Translations under genes and position numbers: made by a program
In this document: positions 16,520 to 24,492 of the stretch, piece by piece
Position numbering within the stretch: the first letter of the stretch is position 1
Layout: each line of letters starts with the position of its first letter
Assembly: GCF_001612985.1 (NCBI RefSeq)
Contig: NZ_BDBM01000008.1
Span: forward strand, 124,001 to 188,000
Length of the DNA: 64,000 nucleotides
DNA from: Nocardia gamkensis NBRC 108242
Lineage (GTDB): Bacteria > Actinomycetota > Actinomycetes > Mycobacteriales > Mycobacteriaceae
Direction: 5' to 3'
Notes under the pieces: model-generated
What the model was told of the DNA's origin: nothing
Databases searched by the model: none
What the model saw: the letters and a program-made list of their open reading frames with translations, nothing else

Positions 16520-16556
16520 GGTTGTCCGTTGCCGCTGCGAACGGCAACGGACAACC
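16520..16556 (-). terminator. strong hairpin terminator of the XRE gene
   Basis: A perfect 15-bp stem (GGTTGTCCGTTGCCG with its complement) and a seven-base loop lie six bases beyond the stop of the minus-strand XRE gene. There is no long T run, as is common for actinobacterial terminators. It separates that gene from the TIR-led array. Confidence 0.75.
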
Positions 16557-16562
16557 GGTCGT

Positions 16563-17813
16563 TCAACGCCTCGACAGGGCGGACATGAGAGCCGGTTGGA
16601 TGTCGTGCAGCGCGGAGTGCCCGCGGTAGCGTCCGATCGTCCGAGCGAACTCGCGCAGATCGGCGCGGATGGTCATCGAGTCGACCGCACTGATGATGTC
16701 GAGCAACGGCTCGATCAGTGCACACGCTCGGTCCAGCTCACCGAGCGCGGCGTACACCAATGCCCGGCGGGTGCCGAACCGGGCACGGTCACGGTCCGAC
16801 TGCTCGAAGTTCTGCGACAACGCACGATCGAAGAGAACGGCGGCTTCCCGGAGGTTGCCGAGGTCGTAGTGGCACCAGGCCTCGATGAGCACAGGCCGTT
16901 CATGCAGCGCTGACGGCCCCAGCGCGGTGTCCCCGGTGCGGTGTGCCGCGTCGTAAAGGCTCGCGGCCTTGTCCAGCGCTCGCATCGAACTCGAATCGTC
17001 CAAGCCGATGGCGTACCCCTGCGCGGCTCCGAGCGCGGCCAGCCAGCGGATCCGCGGATGGACGGCGTGGTCGGCGAGCACTTGTTCGGTGAGACCGGTC
17101 GTCGCGGTGGAATCGCCGCGATACAGGCTCAGCACCGCCCGGCGGACGAGCGCGTAGCTGGTCATGTGTTCGTCACTGACGGCAGAGGCGTGCAGGACCG
17201 CCTGATCGGTCCACCACAAGGCGCCCCGCTCGTCACCGCATTCTTGCGCCATCCATCCGGCGAACTCCGCGGTACGCGCGGCGTGCAGCAGCAGTCGCTG
17301 ACGTAGCTCGCCGGTGCTCTGCCGCGCTGAGGTGACCGCGGCATGCGTCTGAGTGACGACCATCGGCAGCACGATGCTCGGGCTGCCGGCCCGGCCGAGC
17401 TGTCTCGTCTGCTCGAACATCGCGCTCAGGCCGGGTAAGACGACGGCGGAGCCGGTGAGCACCGGAGGGAACGCGGTCACCGGCGGCGCGTGTGATTCCC
17501 CGAGGTGGAACGCACCGGAACCATCCACCTGCAATCGGACGATCCACTCGGCCTCCGAATAGATGTCGTCATCGATCTCCGGATCGCCATCCGGTTGCGC
17601 TTCCGGCGGGGCGAGCATCAGCAGATCGCCGCCGGCGGACAGGACCTTGTCGCAGATGCGCGCCAGCGCCGCGGAGGGCGACTTGTGCCCGTTCTCTATT
17701 CTGCTCAGGTGGCTCGTGCTGTAGTGCACGCGTTCGGCGAGCTTCCCGAGGGTCATCTTCTGCTCGACTCGGCGTCTGCGCAGCTCCGGACCGAACTCAG
17801 CACTTGCCATCAT
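16563..17813 (-). CDS. XRE-family transcriptional regulator with TPR-like C-terminus
   Basis: A 416-residue regulator. The N-terminal ~65 residues are a Cro/C1-type helix-turn-helix (FGPELRRRRVEQKMTLGKLA, then HYSTSHLSRIENGHKSPS). The remaining 340 residues are helical repeats rich in Ala, Leu and Arg, resembling the tetratricopeptide-like sensor half of the large actinobacterial XRE family. GAGG stands just before a tandem ATGATG, so either codon can start. It is divergent from the small membrane protein gene at 18098, with 284 bases between them. Targets and ligand are unknown; control of its divergent neighbour is the simplest guess. Confidence 0.8.
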   Translation of the reverse strand: MMASAEFGPELRRRRVEQKMTLGKLAERVHYSTSHLSRIENGHKSPSAALARICDKVLSAGGDLLMLAPPEAQPDGDPEIDDDIYSEAEWIVRLQVDGSGAFHLGESHAPPVTAFPPVLTGSAVVLPGLSAMFEQTRQLGRAGSPSIVLPMVVTQTHAAVTSARQSTGELRQRLLLHAARTAEFAGWMAQECGDERGALWWTDQAVLHASAVSDEHMTSYALVRRAVLSLYRGDSTATTGLTEQVLADHAVHPRIRWLAALGAAQGYAIGLDDSSSMRALDKAASLYDAAHRTGDTALGPSALHERPVLIEAWCHYDLGNLREAAVLFDRALSQNFEQSDRDRARFGTRRALVYAALGELDRACALIEPLLDIISAVDSMTIRADLREFARTIGRYRGHSALHDIQPALMSALSRR

Positions 17814-18097
17814 TACCTCGGATCCGTTGCCTGCCAGCGCGTCTCGTCCACGATGAGATACTCCGACGAACCTGCAACTGCCCCTTCGAGCCGGGGCCGA
17901 CCGGCTACCACACCCCTTGTTGCTGCGAGTCTACCGTCCACCGCTTCTCGCGGTACGCGAATTCGTTGTCGGACAAAGCCGCACACAGCCGATGCGCCGA
18001 TGCCCTGATTCGTCCGTCGCGGACGTCGCGCTCCTACTGCCGTACCCTGGCGACTCGGACGTGAATTGCTCTCCGCCGGACAAGAATTGGGGACGGA

Positions 18098-18529
18098 ATG
18101 GATACGGATCATCGAGTCAAGCACCTCGAGATGTTGCAATCCATCATCGCACGGTTGAGTCAGCAGTCGTTCACGGTGCGCGGATGGTCGGTGACTCTGG
18201 TCTCGGTGATCTTCGCGCTGCTCACCGCGCAGGCTCGGCAGGGATCGGGCCTGATACTGCTGGCTTTGGCGCCCACCTGGATCTTCTGGGGTCTCGACGG
18301 GTACTACCTGAGCCTGGAACGCCGCTACCGTCAGCTGTTCGCCTCCGTCGCCCAGCAGTTGCGAGACCCGGCAGCGACCGGATTGCTTCCGTTCGACATG
18401 ACCCCGGTTTCCGGCCGTCCGGCTCGCGATTTCGCGCGAGCGATCGTCACCCCCAGCGTGGCCGCGATCCCCGCGGTGCTGACCGCCCTGATCATCGGCT
18501 ACCGGGTAGTCACGATCATCAACGATTGA
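18098..18529 (+). CDS. small membrane protein of a family often found near TIR genes
   Basis: A 143-residue protein. An amphipathic N-terminus (HLEMLQSIIARLSQQSFTVR) is followed by two close membrane helices (GWSVTLVSVIFALLTAQA and GLILLALAPTWIFWGLDGYY), an Arg-rich stretch (LERRYRQLFASVAQQLRD), and a third hydrophobic segment at the C-terminus. The GWSVTLV...FWGLDGYYL pattern matches, from memory, a widespread family of small membrane proteins frequently encoded beside TIR-domain genes; no function is assigned here. GGACGGA precedes the ATG. It is divergent from the XRE regulator and about 2 kb from the TIR gene, a placement that fits an associated effector but is not evidence for one. Confidence 0.75.
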   Translation: MDTDHRVKHLEMLQSIIARLSQQSFTVRGWSVTLVSVIFALLTAQARQGSGLILLALAPTWIFWGLDGYYLSLERRYRQLFASVAQQLRDPAATGLLPFDMTPVSGRPARDFARAIVTPSVAAIPAVLTALIIGYRVVTIIND

Positions 18530-18532
18530 AAG

Positions 18533-18572
18533 GCGGCCGCGCACGGGTACCTACCCCACCGGGCGCGGCCGC
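18533..18572 (+). terminator. hairpin terminator after the small membrane protein gene
   Basis: A 10-bp perfect stem, GCGGCCGCGC with GCGCGGCCGC, with a 20-base loop starts four bases after the stop codon at 18529. It abuts a second, larger hairpin, so transcription from the left is likely stopped here. Confidence 0.6.
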
Positions 18573-18618
18573 ATACGGCGAAGCCCTGGCGGTCGATGCT
18601 GCCAGGGCTTCGCCGTAT
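18573..18618. terminator. 18-bp perfect inverted repeat, bidirectional terminator
   Basis: Arms 18573-18590 and 18601-18618 are perfect complements over 18 bases (from ATACGGCGAAGCC inward) with a 10-base loop. It lies between convergent genes: it ends nine bases before the stop of the MFS gene on the minus strand. Its symmetry allows it to act in both directions. Confidence 0.8.
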
Positions 18619-18627
18619 CGGATTCGC

Positions 18628-20091
18628 TCAGTGCTTGGCGAGTTCGGGAGTCGCGGTCTCGAATTCGTCGGCTTCCGCAGGGGCGGCGGCCCGGCCCGGC
18701 AACAGCACGGCCATGACGATCACGAGCAACGCCAGAGCCGCCGACACGAGGAAGGCCAAGCGCATGCCGTCGAGATGGGCGGTGACGAGATCCGCGCCTT
18801 CCGCGGCGCGGGTGGTGGCGTGCGCCGACATCACCGTCACCACCAGTGCGGTACCGAACGCCGCGGCAACCTGCTGCAAGGTGCCGAGCATGGAGCTGCC
18901 GTGCGAGTACAGCTGCTGCGGCAACGCACCGAGACCCAGCGTGAACACCGGAGTGAACGCCGCCGCGAGCGACACCATCAGCAGAATGTGCAGGGCCAGC
19001 AGCTGCCAGTACGGCATGGTCATCGAGATCTGAGTGAACCCGGCCAGCGACGCGGCGATGCCGATCGAGCCCGGAATCACCAGCAGGCGCCCGCCGAACC
19101 GGTCGAACAGGCGCCCGACCGTCGGTCCGAGCAGGCCCATCGCCAAGCCGCCCGGCATCACCAGCAAGCCGGTGGCCAAGGGGCTCAGACCACGCAGGTT
19201 CTGCAGGTACAGCGGCAGCAGGATCATCGATCCGAGCATCGCCATGAACGCCACCGACATCAGGATCAGCGCCTTGGTGTAGGTGCCCGACAGCAGGACC
19301 CGCAGATCCAGCAGCGGCGTGCCGGTGCGCTGCAGGCGCAGCTGACGCCACACGAACCCGGCGATCAGCGCCGAGCCCGCGGCGACGATCAGCGCCGGGC
19401 CGGTGAGGTTGCCGCTCTCGAACCGGCTGAGCCCGAACACCAGCCCACCGAACCCGAGCGCCGCCAACGCCACGCTGGACACGTCGATCTGCCCGGCTTG
19501 CGGTTCACCGACGTTCTCCAGCTGACGCAGACCCAGCCAGGCGATGATCCCGGCGATCGGCAGCACCAGCACGAAAAGCCAACGCCAGGAACCGATTTGC
19601 AGTACCGCTCCGGAGATCACCGGACCCATCGCGGGCGCGACCGAAATAGCCAAGGTGACGTTGCCCATCACCCGGCCCCGGTCCTGTTCGGGCACCACCG
19701 TCATCAGCGTGGTCATCAACAGCGGCATCATTACCGCGGTGCCGAACGCCTGAACGACTCGCCCGAGCAGCAGCACAGCGAACGACGGCGCGATCGCCGA
19801 CAGCGCCGTACCGGCGAGGAAGACACCCATCGCGGCGGCGTAAGCGTGCCGGGTGGACACGCGCTGCAAGAACCAGCCGGTGGTCGGGATGACGGCCGCC
19901 ATCGTCAGCATGAACGCCGTCGACACCCACTGCGCCGCCCGGTCGGTGATCGCGAGATCCTCCATCAACCGCGGAATCGCGTTGATCATGATGGTCTCGT
20001 TGAGGATCACGACGAAAGTCGCGAGTACCAGCACCCGGATGACGGTCGGTGTCCGCCCTCCCGAGGCGGGAGCGGATAATTCGGCGGACAT
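18628..20091 (-). CDS. MFS multidrug exporter (DHA2/EmrB-like)
   Basis: A 487-residue major facilitator protein with about 14 hydrophobic segments, the count of DHA2 drug:proton antiporters. Visible signatures are LNETIMINAIPRLMEDL in helix 1 and AQWVSTAFMLTMAAVIPTTG in helix 2. The motif A-like loop is present, as is the antiporter motif C region (LAISVAPAMGPVISG), whose Gly/Pro pattern marks exporters. The C-terminal tail is short and acidic. Start ATG 20091 has GGAGG seven bases upstream; an ATG six codons earlier lacks one. No regulator lies beside it. The exported compound cannot be inferred. Confidence 0.9.
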   Translation of the reverse strand: MSAELSAPASGGRTPTVIRVLVLATFVVILNETIMINAIPRLMEDLAITDRAAQWVSTAFMLTMAAVIPTTGWFLQRVSTRHAYAAAMGVFLAGTALSAIAPSFAVLLLGRVVQAFGTAVMMPLLMTTLMTVVPEQDRGRVMGNVTLAISVAPAMGPVISGAVLQIGSWRWLFVLVLPIAGIIAWLGLRQLENVGEPQAGQIDVSSVALAALGFGGLVFGLSRFESGNLTGPALIVAAGSALIAGFVWRQLRLQRTGTPLLDLRVLLSGTYTKALILMSVAFMAMLGSMILLPLYLQNLRGLSPLATGLLVMPGGLAMGLLGPTVGRLFDRFGGRLLVIPGSIGIAASLAGFTQISMTMPYWQLLALHILLMVSLAAAFTPVFTLGLGALPQQLYSHGSSMLGTLQQVAAAFGTALVVTVMSAHATTRAAEGADLVTAHLDGMRLAFLVSAALALLVIVMAVLLPGRAAAPAEADEFETATPELAKH

Positions 20092-20381
20092 CGGATACCT
20101 CCGGGGCAATGGGTCGTTGACAAGAACATGTGGCCCTGCGCCGAGTCACCGGATCGGGTCCCGGCGCCACAGCAGTAGAGACGGCGTCGATCGCTCGAAC
20201 TCATCGGACGCGGGTCAGTATTCCGGTCGGCACCGACAGAAATCACCCGATTTTCCGGCCGACCCACCTCACACGCCTACCAGAAACCGCTGTTCAGCAG
20301 CCGCTCCCGCCCGGTGCCGAGACCGAATCGTGAGCCTGGTCACTGCCCGCCAACCACTGGTTTCGGGCTCGCAGCCCGCTC

Positions 20382-20693
20382 CTACGCCGACCTGCGGACG
20401 AAGACCGCGATGTCGTCGAGAGCATCCTCGACTCGCCCGGCGATCTCGGGCTCGTTCGACATCGGGCGTAATACCGGAACAACACGTTCTTCATCGATTG
20501 CCCGATGGATTCGGGCGAGATGCCCGACAGCGGTGACCGCAGCCGCCCGCACCCCGAAGTCAGGACTATCCACCAACCTCAGCGCACGGTCGGTCACCCA
20601 CGCGGCATCCGGAACTTGCAGTGCCACAGACAGAATCGCCTCGCGGACAGCGGTGCCGTCGCCCGAATCGAGCATCACCGTCGCCTCGCCCAC
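20382..20693 (-). CDS. small HEAT-repeat-like protein
   Basis: A 103-residue helical protein. It begins MGEATVMLDSGDG and then has repeated helix pairs such as AVREAILSVALQV, DFGVRAAAVTAVGHLARI and EIAGRVEDALDDIAVFV, the Ala/Val pattern of HEAT or armadillo repeats. No catalytic residues are evident. The GTG start has GAGG upstream, and the preceding sequence on the same strand is the decayed tail of an Mrr-type endonuclease ending six bases before it. That suggests the two once formed an operon, the HEAT protein perhaps being an accessory subunit. About 290 bases of unremarkable sequence separate it from the MFS gene. Confidence 0.65.
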   Translation of the reverse strand: MGEATVMLDSGDGTAVREAILSVALQVPDAAWVTDRALRLVDSPDFGVRAAAVTAVGHLARIHRAIDEERVVPVLRPMSNEPEIAGRVEDALDDIAVFVRRSA

Positions 20694-20699
20694 CTGACC

Positions 20700-20825
20700 T
20701 CATTCCCAGGGAGCAGGACCGGTCCCGGAGTTCCATGCGGCCAGCGCACGGTTGTCCACGAGCCGGATGCCGCTTCGGGCGGCTGTGGCGCGAGCGGGCG
20801 CGGTGAACGACGCCGTCTTGCCATG
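20700..20825 (-). pseudogene. C-terminal remnant of an Mrr/NERD-type restriction endonuclease
   Basis: The frame codes for about 41 residues including SFTAPARATAARSGIRLVD, then NRALAAWNSG and GPAPWE, ending in a normal TGA. This matches the end of type IV (Mrr-like) endonucleases, where a phenylalanine-threonine-Pro block and a GI.L.D pattern lie just before the C-terminus. Upstream the same frame gives unrelated Arg/Ser-rich sequence, and the catalytic core (D...ExK) is not found in any frame between here and the tRNA. It appears to be the end of a decayed gene. Confidence 0.6.
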
Positions 20826-21018
20826 TCTCCCCTTGGCGGTGCCGGTCGATCGTCGGCGGACAGAGCCGTAGCGACAACTTCGCCTGAGTCGAGTTGCCCC
20901 ACCCCTCGGACAACAGCGTGCACTCATAGGACGAAGACTCTGCTTGTTCATGTTCGTCGAGTGCCGCACGGCCCACAGTTCGCCGGCTGAAACCTGTTGT
21001 TCCCCTCGAAACGGAAAA
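20826..21018. other. no intact gene between the endonuclease remnant and the tRNA terminator
   Basis: About 190 bases in which no frame shows a domain or a good ribosome-binding site. It is probably decayed sequence of the lost endonuclease gene, ending at the tRNA terminator. Confidence 0.4.
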
Positions 21019-21049
21019 ACCAGGGTCGAACTGATGCGTTCGCCCTGGT
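21019..21049 (-). terminator. terminator of the tRNA-Asn gene
   Basis: ACCAGGG and CCCTGGT form a seven-base stem, extended by CGAA/TTCG with one bulged base. On the minus strand it is followed by GTTTTTCC. It begins six bases beyond the end of the tRNA, as a classical Rho-independent terminator. Confidence 0.75.
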
Positions 21050-21054
21050 CACAG

Positions 21055-21127
21055 CTCCCCCATCTGGACTCGAACCAGAAACCTGCCGATTAACAGTCGG
21101 CTGCTCTGCCAATTGAGCTATAGGGGA
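21055..21127 (-). tRNA. asnT: tRNA-Asn (anticodon GTT)
   Basis: The minus strand reads TCCCCTATAGCTCAATTGGC at the 5' end, with anticodon loop CTGTTAA (GTT) and T arm GGTTCGAGTCC, ending in a stem TGGGGGA and discriminator G. The 7-bp acceptor stem pairs throughout with one G-T wobble. The 3' CCA is not encoded. M. tuberculosis has asnT at the same place next to Rv2342 and dnaG. Confidence 0.97.
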
Positions 21128-21330
21128 TTGCCCTTGGCTCGTCCGGTTGGTATCGGGCGGGCCGAGGAGAAACTCTAGCGTATCGCTGGGCGGGAGCCCA
21201 AATCGTGTCGCTACCTGCGACTTGTCCGGGTGGGCCGGGTGCGGAGCTATCGGGTGTCCGGATCGACAGGCGCGTGGGGCGTCGGGCAGGATGGGGGCGG
21301 CGAACTGGCAACTGGGAGGAGCACATCGAG

Positions 21331-21576
21331 ATGCTGCGGTTGATCATCGGCGTGGCGGCCGGGTACGTACTCGGCAGCAAGGCCGGGCGGGCTCGCTACG
21401 AACAGATCAGCGCCGCGACCCGCGCGCTGACCGAGAGCCCGGTGACTCGCAAGCTCGTGCTCGTCGGCAGGCAGAAATTGTCGGACAAGCTCAGTACCCG
21501 TCCCCGCCTGGAGCCGATGGAGCCGCTCGACGAGCGGACCACCGTGCTGGTGCCGCACGACCAGCTCCGCCGCTGA
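21331..21576 (+). CDS. small conserved protein, Rv2342-like (YtxH-like)
   Basis: An 81-residue protein starting MLRLIIGVAAGYVLGSKAGR, a short membrane helix with a GxxxGSKAGR turn like that of YtxH-type proteins, followed by a basic helical stretch (RKLVLVGRQKLSDKL) and a charged tail. Start ATG 21331 has GGGAGGAG upstream; longer in-frame starts lack one. Its place between tRNA-Asn and the convergent dnaG is the same as Rv2342 in M. tuberculosis. Function is unknown; an inner-membrane-bound scaffold is all that can be said. Confidence 0.75.
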   Translation: MLRLIIGVAAGYVLGSKAGRARYEQISAATRALTESPVTRKLVLVGRQKLSDKLSTRPRLEPMEPLDERTTVLVPHDQLRR

Positions 21577-21647
21577 CCTGCCGCACACCAGACCTCTCCG
21601 CGATGTGCGAGGAATTCCGCGCGTACCTGCACCGACGCGGCCGCACG

Positions 21648-23567
21648 CTAGGCTCCGGTGGCGAAGTCCCCGTGGCTGCCCATCGCCTGGGTGAGCAGGC
21701 TCTTGCGGTACTGCTCCAGGGCGACGAGGTCGCCGAAGAGGGCGAAGTAGGCGTCCGGCTGTTCGGTCGAGGAAACCCGCTGGAGCTTGGACTTCAGCTC
21801 GGCGATCTGCCTGCCGACCCAGGCCTCCTGGGTGCGCGCCAGGACACCGGCGACGAAGCGCGGGATGTCGGCTTCCGTTTTCACCGGTAGCGGCTCGTTG
21901 GCCAGCTCCGAGAGCAGGGCGCGCACGGTCAGGTCGTCGGTGCGGTCGGCGACGGCATTGACCCACTCGGCGCCGCCCAGCCCGATCGCCGTACCGCCCA
22001 CCTCGGCGATCAGGGCGCGCAGGACGGCGTAGGCGGGATGGGTGAAGGCTTCGGCCTCGAGCGCGTCGAAACCGGCTCCGGCCATCGCCGGGTACTGCAA
22101 CGCGGCGGCCAGCACCTGGCGTTGCGGCATGAGCGTGGGATCGTTCGGATTCGGCCGTGCGGCAGGGTGTTCGGCGACCACTTCGCGCGGCGCGGGTGCC
22201 CGCCCGACACCGGCGGTGCCGCCGCCGTTGCGGTGCCGCTTGGCTTCCTCGCCGACGCGGCGCACCACGGTCTGGATGTCGTCCCAGCCGACCCAACCCG
22301 CGAGTTTGGTGGCGTAGGCCTTGCGCAGGGCGTTGTCCTTGATCTGCGCGACCACCGGCACCGCGCGGCGCAGCGCCTCCACCTGACCCTCGGCGGTATC
22401 CAAGTTGTGGTCGGCAAGCAGGCCGCGAATCACGAACTCGTACAGCGGGGTTCGGCGGGCGACCAGGTCGCGCACGGCGGCGTCGCCGGAGTGCTGCCGC
22501 AGTTCGCACGGGTCCTGTCCGTCCGGGGCGATCGCGATGTAGGTCTGACCGGCCAGCTTCTGATCGCCTCCGAAGGCTTTCAGGGCCGCCGCTTGGCCCG
22601 CGGCGTCGCCGTCGAAGGTGTAGATGATCTCGCCGCGCCAGAAATTGTCGTCCATCATCAGGCGGCGCAGCAGGGCGAGATGCTCGTCGCCGAAGGCCGT
22701 GCCGCACGAGGCGACGGCGGTCTTGACCCCGGCGAGGTGCATCGCCATGACGTCGGTGTAGCCCTCGACCACGACCGCCTGGTGGCCCTTGGCGATTTCG
22801 CGCTTGGCCAGGTCCAGGCCGAACAGCACCTGGGATTTCTTGTACAGCACCGTTTCCGGCGTGTTGATGTACTTGCCGGGCATGGTGTCGTCGTCGAAGA
22901 GCTTGCGGGCGCCGAACCCGATGACGTCGCCGGACAGGTTCCGGATCGGCCACAGCAGCCGCCGGTGGAAGCGGTCGATCGGGCCACGCTGACCCTGCCG
23001 GGACAGTCCGGCCGCCTCCAGCTCCTTGAAGTCGAAGCCCTTGCGAAGCAGGTGCTTCGTGAGGGTGTCCCATCCGGCGGGGGCGTAGCCGCAGCCGAAA
23101 GTGTGCGCGGCCGCGGCGTCGAAATTGCGCTCGGTGAGATAATTGCGCGCGGCCTCGGCTCCCGGCTCGCGCAGCTGGGCGACGTAGAACTCGTGCGCGG
23201 CCGCGTTCGCCGCGACCAGCCGGGACCGGGTTCCCCGGTCGCGCTGCACCGAGGTACCGCCACCCTCGTAGTTGATCTGGTAACCGATCCGGTCGGCCAA
23301 CTGCTCGACGGACTCGACGAACCCGACATGCTCGATCTTCTGCATGAAGGCGAACACGTCGCCGCCCTCGCCACAGCCGAAGCAGTGGAACAGTCCGTGA
23401 TTGGGCCGCACATGGAACGACGGCGACTTCTCGTCGTGGAACGGGCACAGGCCCTTCATGGAGTCCGCACCGGCGCGTTTGAGCGCGACGTACTCGCCCA
23501 CCACGTCTTCGATCCGGACGCGTTCGCGTATTGCCGCGATATCGCGATCTGGAAGTCGTCCGGCCAC
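21648..23567 (-). CDS. dnaG: DNA primase
   Basis: A 639-residue DnaG that makes RNA primers at the replication fork together with DnaB. The N-terminal CHC2-type zinc finger is clear (KGLCPFHDEKSPSF, then HCFGCGEGGDVF). The TOPRIM centre includes VVVEGYTDVMA and TFDGDAAGQAAALKAF, with the metal-binding acidic residues present, and a helical DnaB-binding C-terminal third follows. The length agrees with mycobacterial DnaG. Start GTG 23567 gives MAGRLPDRDIAAIRERV, the standard actinobacterial N-terminus; an ATG 17 codons upstream in the frame is not supported by homology. It is transcribed toward the Rv2342-like gene. Confidence 0.97.
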   Translation of the reverse strand: MAGRLPDRDIAAIRERVRIEDVVGEYVALKRAGADSMKGLCPFHDEKSPSFHVRPNHGLFHCFGCGEGGDVFAFMQKIEHVGFVESVEQLADRIGYQINYEGGGTSVQRDRGTRSRLVAANAAAHEFYVAQLREPGAEAARNYLTERNFDAAAAHTFGCGYAPAGWDTLTKHLLRKGFDFKELEAAGLSRQGQRGPIDRFHRRLLWPIRNLSGDVIGFGARKLFDDDTMPGKYINTPETVLYKKSQVLFGLDLAKREIAKGHQAVVVEGYTDVMAMHLAGVKTAVASCGTAFGDEHLALLRRLMMDDNFWRGEIIYTFDGDAAGQAAALKAFGGDQKLAGQTYIAIAPDGQDPCELRQHSGDAAVRDLVARRTPLYEFVIRGLLADHNLDTAEGQVEALRRAVPVVAQIKDNALRKAYATKLAGWVGWDDIQTVVRRVGEEAKRHRNGGGTAGVGRAPAPREVVAEHPAARPNPNDPTLMPQRQVLAAALQYPAMAGAGFDALEAEAFTHPAYAVLRALIAEVGGTAIGLGGAEWVNAVADRTDDLTVRALLSELANEPLPVKTEADIPRFVAGVLARTQEAWVGRQIAELKSKLQRVSSTEQPDAYFALFGDLVALEQYRKSLLTQAMGSHGDFATGA

Positions 23568-23742
23568 GGCAGAGAGTCTAGGCGAACGCGAGGCCGACGC
23601 GCCCGGGCGGCTCCGCACAGCGAGTTCCGGTCGAACTGCCGACGAGCGGGTGGCCGGGCGGGCCGATGCGGCTCGGGCCGAGGCGGTGTCCGCCCTTCGA
23701 TGGGGTCATCGCGTGGTCGAACCGGAATCGCTCGCGCGAGTG

Positions 23743-24492
23743 TCAGGAGCGGTCGAGTTCCGCGCGGATCGCCCCGATCGTCTCGGCCAGTCGTGCCTGG
23801 TGGGAGCCCTGCCAGTAGATCCGGCCGCAGTCGCGGCACCGCCGGAAGGTGTCGTAGTAACGACGGGTGAGCGGTTGCAGCCGATCCTCGACCTCGGCTT
23901 TGGCGACCTCGTCGACGACGCCGCCGCAGCGCAGGCAGCGGGTGAACGGATCCAGGCGCGCGACGAGGTCGAGCCGCCGGATCACCTCGACGACCTGGTC
24001 GACCGGCCGATCCGACCGGATGTAGACGCCGTGTGTGACGTTACGGCGCTTCAACAGGCCGCGGTCGCGAGTGAGCAGGATCCGGTGCTCGGCCGCCGAC
24101 AGCTCGGCGAGTTCGGCGTCCGCGGCCTCCCACCGGCAGCGCACGTCCAGGCCCATCAGCCGCATCAGCTTGGCGAGACCGCCGAGATTCACGTCCGCGA
24201 GGAACCGCGGCTCACGCAACGGGCGCGGGCGAACCCTGGTCACGCGGCCTATGTCGAGCGTCTCGAAGACGGGATACGCGGTGATCCGCCCACCGGGAGG
24301 TGGGTGATGGTCGAAGTGCACCGGTTGTCCGTCGACCAGGACCAGGTCGATCTCGGTGTGCGGGACGCCCGCGGCCTCGATGACGTCCTTGACGGTCTGG
24401 TGCGGCCGGTAGGGCCGCCGAAGCACGGTGTACCGCTCGCCGGGCCGCAGGAAGTCGTTCAGCTCGGCGTAGACCCGCAGGTCGACGCTCAT
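23743..24492 (-). CDS. Mut7-C RNase with N-terminal ubiquitin-like (ThiS-type) domain
   Basis: A 249-residue protein. Residues ~1-85 are a ubiquitin-like fold seen in Mut7-C proteins ([18 protein letters not shown] through [13 protein letters not shown]). Residues ~95-180 form the PIN-like nuclease, with [32 protein letters not shown] and conserved Asp residues. A zinc ribbon follows (CLRCGG, then CRDCGRIYW). Proteins of this type are predicted RNases; the substrate is not known. Its ATG overlaps the FIST gene stop as ATGA, so the two are translated together, an unusual pairing at this locus, which sits between dnaG and dgt. Confidence 0.88.
   Translation of the reverse strand: MSVDLRVYAELNDFLRPGERYTVLRRPYRPHQTVKDVIEAAGVPHTEIDLVLVDGQPVHFDHHPPPGGRITAYPVFETLDIGRVTRVRPRPLREPRFLADVNLGGLAKLMRLMGLDVRCRWEAADAELAELSAAEHRILLTRDRGLLKRRNVTHGVYIRSDRPVDQVVEVIRRLDLVARLDPFTRCLRCGGVVDEVAKAEVEDRLQPLTRRYYDTFRRCRDCGRIYWQGSHQARLAETIGAIRAELDRS

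Noticed and set aside
17917..20079. A plus-strand frame of 720 codons over the MFS gene
   Set aside because: It is composed of His/Arg/Gln/Gly repeats typical of antisense to a membrane protein; the minus strand encodes a full MFS protein.
22038..23870. A plus-strand frame of 610 codons over dnaG
   Set aside because: Antisense shadow of dnaG with no recognisable content.
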